Source: Notospermus geniculatus (lineage: Eukaryota > Nemertea > Pilidiophora > Heteronemertea > Lineidae). From it: 64,000 nucleotides of DNA. Numbering within the stretch: the stretch's first letter is position 1; each line of letters starts with the position of its first letter. Below the pieces are notes generated by a model. It was not told where the DNA came from, ran no database searches, and saw only the letters and a list, made by a program, of their open reading frames with translations. Shown piece after piece: positions 55,425 through 64,000 of this stretch. Location of the stretch: positions 49,134 to 113,133 of the forward strand of contig NMRB01000568.1 of the NCBI GenBank assembly GCA_002633025.1. Direction: 5' to 3'. Both the position numbers and the translations under genes were made by a program.

Positions 55425-58400
55425 ATGACCAACAAACCTAAGTTCCTCCTGATATATGGGTCCCAAACAGGACAAGCTGAGGCAATCGCTGAAGAAATTC
55501 GAGACAGTGCAGCCAGTCATGGATTGGAGGCCGATTTCCACTGTATGGATAAGACTGAAAAGCGGGTGGGTCGACGACTTTGAATCACAGCATCTGTTTC
55601 ATTGGAGCAGCATATCCCGGGGACGGTCGAATCCAGCCTGGGTCATATCTGGGTTGTCATCCCTGGCTTCTTGTGGGACAGTAAGCAGTGGTACCTTGTA
55701 CCTTGTGCCTTCACAAGGGCAGGTAAAAGACTTCAATCCAAGCGGACAGGCACTGAGGTTTCCACTAAGGGACTCTGACAGCCCAATTCCTAGACCACTG
55801 TTTCTAATCTGAGCCTATTTTGTCGTCTTATTTCCAGTTCAATCTCGACCGATCGCAGTGCGCTGTAATCATCGTCTCGACGACGGGAGAAGGTGACGCC
55901 CCTGATAATGCTCAGAAGTTATGGCGGCGATTGAAGAAGCGGACCCTTCCGTCAGATCATCTCAGTAAAGTCAACTACGCTCTCCTGGGTAAGATAAAGA
56001 TGCAAGGGACTGCCACCGGGGAATGACTTATGTGACCCGCTCCAGCAAAAGCAGGCATTTGTTGCAAGTGATCACCATTGGTCATCAGTTTACCCGTACT
56101 CAACTGATTATCACTGCCCTCCACTACTATTGTAAACCCGCACCAACGTACATTTCAGCTATTATGCTGTAAGGCCGTTAACCCTTTCCTTGGTTACAAA
56201 CAGCGCCTACTTTTGGTGGAGCAAGTCAAACATATGACCTTTTAGAGTGTAAATTCTCATATTAGCAATAAGTTTTCCTGGTGTTCAGTCATGTTGTGAA
56301 CCTCAAAAGTTACAATAGTTTGATTTCCACTGTTTTTCACTCTCAGGACTTGGAGATTCCAACTACGTTTCATTCTGTATGTGTGGGAAGAACTTCGACC
56401 GGCGTCTTCAGGAGCTCGGCGCCAAGAGATTCTATGACTGCGGCTGGGGGGATGATGCAGTTGGGTGAGTGCTCTCTTGTCTCTTGCTTCCTACAGTATT
56501 GTATCCAATAATAAGTCTGTCAAACGGAAAAGTGTTGAGTTCCTGTAAGTCTCTCAAACGGAAAAGTGTTGAGTTCCTGGAAATCTGTCAAATGGAAAAG
56601 TGTTGAGTTCCTGGAAATCTGTCAAACGGAAAAGGCAAAGTGTTGAGTTCCTGGAAATCAATCTGTAAGTTGATGTACCGGTACTTTGACCTTTCAGGTT
56701 GGAGGTAGCCGTTGAACCCTGGATCCAAGGTTTATGGCCAGCGATACGAAATTTCTTCGGCCTCGGGCCAGAAGATCACAATGAAGCGGACCAATCAGAT
56801 GTGAATTCTGTGAGAGAGGTCAATGGTCACTGTGACGAGGAGAAAATAAAACAGGACTTGGTGGAAAGTGAACTAAAACTGCAGAATGGGGACACGGGGG
56901 CCGGAGACGCAAATAGAACAATTCAAGATGGACGCCGGCTCACACCAGAGAACTTGGTGGATGATACTCAGCAAGAACTAAACGGGATAAATGAAATTAG
57001 GCCTAGTGCTAATGTTCGGACTTGCAGTCCGCCTAGTGATTCTAAGCAGGTGGATTCAACATCGGATTTAAACAAAATGAACGTGGCAAATTATCCCAGT
57101 TGTGATGGTGACGGACCAAAACAGACTCCTGTCGCCATGGTTACTGACCTGTCCACAGCAACGGTCATCACTGATGTCATAGTTGACACAAAGCTGGTGC
57201 CAAATTTGTTGACGTCGGTAGCACCACTGAGTGAAAGCCCTTTGAATCTTCCTCCACAATCTGCCGCTTACCTCCAGATAGATTACACCGACGACAAAAT
57301 AGTAAGTATTAACTACGGTTCATTTCACTTACATCTGGAAACAGGTTGTTTCAGGAAAAGTTTTCAAGTATATTGTAATTCCATTGATGATTGTACATGT
57401 ACAGTATGGAGCAAAATTGACCTACCGGTACATATACCTTTATCCACCTGCCTTCCGTGTACATGTACGTCTGCAGAAGGTATGCTCCAGTTCATTGCCC
57501 ATACAGGTACCTGGTACGTTACAATGTATGCGCCTCTCCCATGACCTCTCCGCACAACACGTGAATGACATTATTTATGTCTTCACTGCGTGCCTTCCAA
57601 GGTGCCGTGCAACATCTGCAAAAGATACGAGAAAGGTACATGTGTGTGCGCATAACGCTGCATGTGGTATGCAGATGGTACAGTGTACATGGAAGGTAGG
57701 TCAGTTGTGCTGGGTACTGTCGCCAAAATTTCTGCCAAATTTTAACACTTGGTTCTTCTCTTCAGGATGTCACTTGTCTGCCCATTCAGAATGGTTTCAA
57801 GTTGCCCTTGGCAGCCTCAGTGGTAACCATGGTACCAGTTACCAAGGTGACAAAACTGACTAGAGAGGATGCAGTGAAAACTGCATTTGAATTTGAGCTG
57901 TCATTGGAGGGGACATCATTAAGCTATCAGCCGGGGGATTCGTTTGCTATTATCTGCCCAAACTCGGAGAAAGAGGTCAGGATGCTCATCGAAAGGTTGT
58001 CTTTACAAGATGTCTGCGACCAGGCCTACTCTCTCTCCATCATCCCAGACACTAAGAAGAGAAACGCGAGTATCCCTGGGCACGTCCCTGCAAGGGCTAC
58101 TCTCCGGCATACGCTTACAACATGTGATATCAGAGATCCACCAAAAAAGGTATGTGACAGTCAGTTTAAACTCGGGAGGTTAAGGGCATTCGTGATCAGG
58201 TGAGGGAAAATTCCAGTCTGCTCATTGAGTCTTCACCCAATAGACACGATAGATACTTCTTGAATTCGCAGATCTGCGCACTTCCGCCAAAATCTCAACC
58301 ATAACCTCGATCTGAAACCGGGTGACGTGACGCAATCCATGTTTCAGCAATGGTTGACGCTGATGCAACGTCTTTGAAGTCACCACTGTCTTGGGGTTTA

Positions 58401-60464
58401 TGCGCGCGTCATGCAGTTTCAGGCCGAGGTTTTGTTGAGATTTCAGCGGAAGTGCGTAGATCTTTGTCGTTTACATCAATTTTACAACGTCTATCAGGAC
58501 ATATCTTGACCACAATAATATTGGCCGAGTTATGTGTAGCTTTATACATGTACGTCCTTGATTTTCATGGGAAATGAATTGAGGACTTTTGTATTCAATG
58601 ATGTTCATTTTAGACGACAAACACCACCTGACATCCTCTGTTTCTATTTCCTTGCAGGCATTTCTCCGTATGTTAGTCGAACACACTAACAATCCTGCCG
58701 AGAAGCGCCGCCTACAGGAGCTCTGCAGTAAACAGGGTGCCAGTGATTACGCACAACATATCCGCGAACCAAACCTTGGGATTCTTGACATCCTGTCGGC
58801 GTTCAAAAGCTGCTGTCCTCCGGTGGAGAAACTTCTGGAACATCTACCACGACTCCAACCTCGGCCTTATTCTGCTTCTAGGTACAGTTCTCTCTGATTT
58901 GATTTGTAAGGCCGTGAATCCACAGGCTGTTCCCTTTGATTTGTAAGGCCGTGAATCCACAGGCTGTTCCCTTGATTTGTAAGGCGTGAATCCACAGGCT
59001 GTTCCCTTGATTTGTAAGGCCGTGAATCCACAGGCTGTTCCCTTGATTTGTAAGGCCGTGAATCCACAGGCTGTTCCCGTGTGGCATGTTTCCTTGTTCC
59101 CTGTTCGCTTGTGACACATCACAGAGAGAATGAACCTTGGATTTGCTTACTGGCCCACAAGGTACAACGCCAGGTCTCATTGTCCTAACGGCTCCAGTCA
59201 CATGGCACAAGGGAACAGCCTATGGATACGCGGCCTCAGGAGCTGTTTCAGTCTGATGATGGAAACATCATGATTGCTGGGACACTTGTGTTGATGTTTG
59301 GTGGCAGATCGAACTGATGGCCGAAAACATGGATATTGGGTACCTGAAGTAACTGGCTCCCTTTCGTATGTGAGAAAAAGGGTTGCTCTTTCTGATAATG
59401 TTGTTTTCTTGTGTAGTACGGGATCTGATTTCTTCTGCATTTGACAGTAAAATCCCACGAGTTATATCACTTTCATCACTTTTCAGTTCACCTTTGAGTC
59501 ATCCCAACCACATCAGATTCGTCTTCAATCTGGTAGAAATTCCTCACGGTGGATGCCGAGCATTTTCAAGACGTGGTGTTTGTACCGGCTGGCTCTCATC
59601 CCACGCTGACGAAGAGGAAGAATCATCGGATGAGACATCACTTGAAGACAGAATAAACATGCTGAATTTGAATGCAAACAATTCTAAGGTTAGTAAGACC
59701 AAAAATAGCATGCACTCCTTAACTTACCCAAAACCAACGACAACTGAGAATTTCTCAACTTCTGACCCTCATAAAAAATGTTTTTGCCCTGTTTCTTGCT
59801 CAATGAGTCTAGAATTCTGGACCCAAATGCACAGCTTTTCTTTCAGATTCCTATCTTTTTGAGGACCAACCAACATTTTCGACTTCCCGAGGACCCGTCT
59901 CTACCTGTCATCATGATTGGACCTGGCACCGGTGTCGCCCCGTTCATCGGATTTCTCAGCCACAGGCAACAAGAGGCCAGGATGAATAAGACAAAATTTG
60001 GAAAGATGTGGTTGTTCTATGGGTGTAGACATAAAGACAGGGACTATCTCTATGAGGAAGAAATAGAGAGGTTCAGAGAGCAGGGGATCCTGACAAAACT
60101 TTCAGTTTGTTTTTCAAGAGATTCTCAACCGGAGGTGCCTCCAAGTGAGTCATCTCCAAGTCAAGGTACTCCATCCTCAGGAACCTCGAATGGAGGACCT
60201 TCTCAGGGGGGCACTCAAAATGAGAATGAGGTCTGTCCAAGATATGTACAGGATAACATCAGAATAAATGCAGAGGAAGTGTTATCGTGGATTTGCGACG
60301 AGGATGCAATAGTTTATGTTTGTGGAGATGCTAAGAATATGGCACGCGATGTGAATGACTCGTTTGTTGAAATTTTGACAAAGAATCGAGGTGTAGCAGA
60401 CGCGAAGGGATATTTTATGAAAATGAGGCTCAAGAAGCGTTACCATGAGGATATATGGACGTGA
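55425..60464 (+). CDS. MTRR: MTRR: methionine synthase reductase
   Basis: Eight exons: 55425-55565, 55838-55988, 56347-56464, 56698-57301, 57766-58149, 58658-58881, 59487-59688, 59847-60464. They encode 813 residues in consistent phase. Residues 1-165 form an FMN flavodoxin domain ([39 protein letters not shown]). A long acidic linker runs to about 340. A FAD-binding CPR-type domain follows ([23 protein letters not shown]), then the NADPH site [12 protein letters not shown] (633-644), [13 protein letters not shown] and the C-terminal EDIWT. The diflavin enzyme passes NADPH electrons to reactivate cobalamin-dependent methionine synthase. It is longer than human MTRR because of the linker and a Ser/Gly/Pro insert at about 702-736. 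The ATG lies 3 bases after a splice acceptor (TTTCAG, 55416-55421), so a non-coding 5' exon is likely. Confidence 0.95.
56505..56665. repeat. Minisatellite in an MTRR intron
   Basis: Four units of about 38 bases (TCTGTCAAACGGAAAAGTGT plus TGAGTTCCTGGAAA), the last one longer. Confidence 0.85.
58901..59077. repeat. Minisatellite in an MTRR intron
   Basis: Five units of about 36 bases (GATTTGTAAGGCCGTGAATC plus CACAGGCTGTTCCCTT), nearly identical, starting 20 bases after the exon 6 donor. Confidence 0.88.
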
Positions 60465-60680
60465 TGAAATTGTTTGACAAGATCAATATGTACCGGTATA
60501 TCGATCTTTTTAAACTCAACCTAGTCCATTTAGAACTAAAAAATGTGACCCGCTCCAGCGACAGGGGTTGTTGCAACCGACAGAGGCCGGCACCAGATAG
60601 CTGTCTAGTAATTTATTCCCGGAAGTGGATTTTTCTCCTCCGAAGACATCGGTTGTAAAATCTTGATGCTGAAAATGTCA

Positions 60681-60726
60681 AATAAATTGATGCTGAAAAT
60701 GTCAAATAAATTTGATATTCAATAAA
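60681..60726 (+). terminator. Clustered AATAAA signals at the MTRR 3' end
   Basis: AATAAA occurs at 60681-60686, 60705-60710 and 60721-60726, about 220-260 bases after the stop. The first two lie in a perfect tandem repeat of a 24-base unit (TTGATGCTGAAAATGTCAAATAAA). Confidence 0.65.
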
Positions 60727-61377
60727 TCTGTGTTGATTCTCATTGTCATTGTTTCGTTAAACGATAGGAGCAGTATTTCCCAAGAGGACTGTACTTATTT
60801 CTAACAACATAATGGCACATTGCCCGTCTATGATGGGCCCAGATCATTGAATACGAACAAGAAATACCCGTCAAAATCCACAGTGACGTCATGACGTCAT
60901 GGCATGAATAGAGCTTGTGCAGATGACGTCATAGGAATCCGCCATCTTGACGGTCAAATTGACGACAAATGATGCCGTCGTCCCACGTGGTGCACTTTGT
61001 CGGTGGTGCAAGTGGAGTGTGCGTGAATTCAACCCATGACGTGATCTACACGTGGCACACTTTGTCGTCGGAAGACAGTGGTGGAGTGCCGGCCAAAAGT
61101 GACGCTCTGTTGCTGTATCAGCAATTACAATCACAGTCATTATCATAAAGCTTTCCGTTCTGGAGAATACAGAGTCCACCCCATTCGTCTGGCCCCACTC
61201 CAGAGGTTGACTATAAACGCACGAAAAACGGGGCTCATTTCCCCTTTATGAAGTAGTTCAAACTGCTATTCACAGATGGCGCGGCCGTCGCACCCAATCT
61301 CCACGCAGAGTTTGGGCTATTATCTCCGCGTGGAGAGTACGTCACCGTCAGGTGCTGCCACCTATCAATAGTGTACA

Positions 61378-61390
61378 GTTGCCTAGCGAC
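61378..61390 (+). promoter_or_regulatory. RFX X-box upstream of ODAD4
   Basis: GTTGCCTAGCGAC fits the X-box consensus RYYNYY-N(1-3)-RRNRAC exactly (GTTGCC, T, AGCGAC). It lies 84 bases upstream of the ODAD4 ATG, the usual place for RFX sites at ciliary gene promoters. Confidence 0.7.
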
Positions 61391-61473
61391 GGTGACAGCT
61401 GCGAGAAAGTGGGTCGAACATTGATCGTGTTGAATAGCTCGCATTTCTGTCAATTTATCAATAAAATATCACG

Positions 61474-63921
61474 ATGTATGACGAAGAAAATAGCGAGGCG
61501 GGACCAGCTGGAACTTTTGAAACTTATAAAGCCGAAGGTGATACGCTTTTCAAGCAAGGAGAGTACAGAAAAGCGATCGAAAGTTACACGACGGTGAGTG
61601 AGAAAAATAAAAGACGTCATCATCATTCATTCATGGTCATGTCGATGAACATGATAAGATTGAAGCACTGCAGTCACACATGGGGGCTGGAAAAGGTATG
61701 GGAAGGGTGTGAAAGCCCCAGTTTAGGCCTACTGACAAGGTAACTGGTGATTTCGGCCCACGGTGATTTCGGCCCGGTGATTTAGGCCCCAGTTCAGTTG
61801 CTGCTAAATTACCATGCATGCCTGCCTAAATAAAGTCCCAGTGATTTCGGCATGTCAATTACTAGTTTTGCTGGTTATGCTACCGTAATTAGGCTACGTT
61901 GTAGAATTAGAATTAAAATTTATTTATTTAAGACAAACATTGGTTAACGATATGAATGAACATGATCATGGAAGAAAAAGATGTACATTTTTGCCATGAT
62001 GAGCGATGCGTAACTTGTCTGAATAAGAATAAACTTCATTTTTATGATGAGACAGTCAAAATTGTTTATTTTTTTCAAAGGCCTGGGCATAAGTAGGCCC
62101 CCTATTATGCCTGATGGTGAATTATGGTCGGGCCTAAATCACCGGGCCGAAATCACCGTGGGCCGAAATCACATGAAATCTACTGACAACACCAGAGGCA
62201 GGGAGACGTCAGTAAACTGGAGTGGGGCTTTTCACACCCTTCCCATAGGCCTAACGGTAGGCCTACCGACGTACCGTACCTTTTCCAGTCCCCAATAACC
62301 AATGGCAATGCTTCAGATTCAGTCATGTCAGTCAGTGGCCTGTGGTCATGGGCCTATGGTCATTTTGTTCTGGACATTTTGCAGCTGCAGCCCAGGCAGG
62401 ATTATAATAAGGCCTAGCGATTTGGAACGGTATAACGCTAGCTTCACTTGGCCTGGCCTACCGGTGTCATTTGTCAATTGATCCCTTTTTTCAGGCTCTT
62501 GAAATTAAGCCAGACGATTGCAACTGTCTTGTCGCACGCTCAAAATGTCACCTTCAACTTGGGGACACAACCAACGCCCTGAACGATGCCGAGTCATCTC
62601 TCAAAGACAAAAAGGATTTCCATAAGGTAAAGCCCTGTGAAAAACCTTCGCCCTACCGCTATAGATCCATGCCGTCAATTGGAACCTTGTTTGCATAAAT
62701 GAAACATGCATCACATTTTCAATTACCGAGAATCAAATACTGACAAGCGATATACTATCAAAGCTGCACATCAGAAGAAAGAGGATTGCTCAGAGATTCT
62801 CTTCAATCACATTTTGATACAAAACACATATCAGTACATAGCGATATCGCGCGTAGAACGTCCCCATGGGTTTAAAAGTTTCAAATTTTCAACTTTATAG
62901 CTGCACAAAATCGCGTAGTGTAAAACTTTCTTTCAGAAACGATAATCATATGACAGCGCCAGGCAATCCGAACTCATTTTGGTACAGACATAAAAAATCA
63001 AAGAGGCGATACTGTAGAAATCAATGATTTTCTTGTCAAATTTTCGTCAATTTCAAGCCCGCACATGGTCCTCATGGCATGCCTGGCAGCATGACGTGAC
63101 GGCGTTCACAACAGTGTGCGCCATGTGACTTCCATACCCATGACGTCATTCATGCCGTTTTGTCAACGCCTCAAGTCAACAAGAGTAAAACATTTTATTT
63201 CACATAAAATCATGTAAAAGTCTGATTTATTTCCATTTGGCCCAATTGACGGCATAGATCTATAAGTATAGGCCTACCAGGAAGCCCCTCCCCATGCCTG
63301 ACACCAAAGTGGGATCCTGCAAAATAGATTTACTTCAGGAGGTTGTGCTGCCTCCCACAGTGATTCTCTTTAAAAATATACCGGTACATTTCCACCGCCA
63401 CACCAGTTTCCTCCTACATTCTGTATACTTGCTAACAAACATACCACCTTCTATTATCTGTCTAATAATGGCTGGCATTAAATTACATGATTAGCCTTTG
63501 TTCGTTATAGGGCCAATACCAGAAAGCTGAGGCACATTACTGCATGGGTCAGTTTGAGAAAGCTCTTGTCTACTACCACAGGGGACACAAGCTCAGGCCA
63601 GAACTGCAGGAGTTTAGACTTGGTATTCAAAAAGCTCAAGAGGCAATTATCAACTCAGTGGGGAGTAAGTATTATTAGTTATCTAAAAATATCCACAATC
63701 TCAGTAATCACAATGAAATTTGTTGAAAGTGGTCAGGCTGGGGCATGATTTAGAGAAGTTCACTGGTCGTAGTTTAAAATGACATAATAAGGAATAATAT
63801 CCCATATTATGTCATAAATGTCATAATATATCCAATATTATCTTTGTTAATTCTTCCAGGTCCACAGAAGGTCAAGCTGACCACAGAAGGAGATATGTCC
63901 TTCTTCAAGAAAATGGATGAG
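61474..63921 (+). CDS. ODAD4: ODAD4 (TTC25), outer dynein arm docking complex subunit, 5' part
   Basis: Four exons in the window (61474-61593, 62495-62626, 63511-63664, 63860-63921), all in phase; the gene runs off the right edge after a GTAGGT donor. It encodes MYDEENSE, then tetratricopeptide repeats: ETYKAEGDTLFKQGEYRKAI, ALEIKPDDCNCLVARSKCHL with LGDTTNALND, and YQKAEAHYCMGQFEKALVYY followed by HRGHKLRPELQEFRLGIQKA. The last segment is highly characteristic of TTC25. The protein is needed to dock outer dynein arms on motile ciliary doublets. About 156 residues are visible. Intron 1 holds a 0.6 kb foldback element. An X-box motif lies 84 bases before the ATG. Confidence 0.93.
61682..62294. 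repeat. 0.6-kb foldback element in ODAD4 intron 1
   Basis: The left arm GGGGGCTGGAAAAGGTATGG, GGGTGTGAAAGCCCC, GTGATTTCGGCCC is mirrored on the right as GGGCCGAAATCAC, GGGGCTTTTCACACCCTTCC, ACCTTTTCCAGTCCCC. The interior has no ORF that I recognise. Confidence 0.8.
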
Positions 63922-64000
63922 GTAGGTACCAGTATTCACCGTTGTTGGCATTTTGTGTGTTTGTTTTTTAGAACAAAATGCAAAACCAGGATGGGTCTAG

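Noticed and set aside
57384-57863. 159-codon plus-strand ORF in the MTRR region
   Set aside because: A shifted frame running through an intron into exon 5; the MTRR frame explains the region.

Overview
This is animal nuclear DNA. It has GT-AG introns, a fibrillar procollagen gene, a ciliary dynein-docking gene and a very high load of foldback (MITE-like) elements. The palindromic word TAGGCCTA recurs throughout. Gene content fits an invertebrate deuterostome (echinoderm, hemichordate or cephalochordate); the species cannot be named from sequence alone.

Layout. (1) About 1-6,692 and 14,845-21,379 are two near-identical copies of one block, each carrying a full set of four fibrillar collagen C-propeptide exons on the minus strand. 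(2) Between them lie a complete seven-exon minus-strand gene for a short MetE-like (core methionine synthase family) enzyme at 7,593-12,325 and a tRNA-Asp gene at 14,163-14,234. (3) 19,227-37,191 (minus) is a complete fibrillar procollagen gene: signal peptide, VWC domain, minor helix, a 338-triplet major helix and the COLFI domain, 17 coding exons and 1,477 residues. (4) 37.2-44.6 kb is repeat-rich and has no gene that I recognise. (5) 44,627-47,972 (plus) is an MFSD6-like transporter of 556 residues. (6) 51,537-53,706 (minus) is NIFK, 298 residues. (7) 55,425-60,464 (plus), divergent from NIFK, is methionine synthase reductase (MTRR), 813 residues. (8) 61,474 to the window end (plus) is the 5' part of ODAD4/TTC25, with an RFX X-box just upstream.

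All exon boundaries were chosen by splice sites and checked for phase; every multi-exon model stays open from start to stop. Two themes stand out. First, a zinc-complete MetE-like enzyme sits 43 kb from MTRR, the reductase that reactivates the cobalamin-dependent methionine synthase. Second, a dense set of foldback families lies in introns and 3' flanks; one of them appears to supply poly(A) signals to two genes.

Caution: there are two N gaps (3,478-3,908 and 33,768-34,242) and four isolated single Ns (8,033; 9,806; 12,716; 15,897). At least three of the single Ns sit at abrupt structural junctions, so the block duplication may be an assembly (haplotype) artefact.
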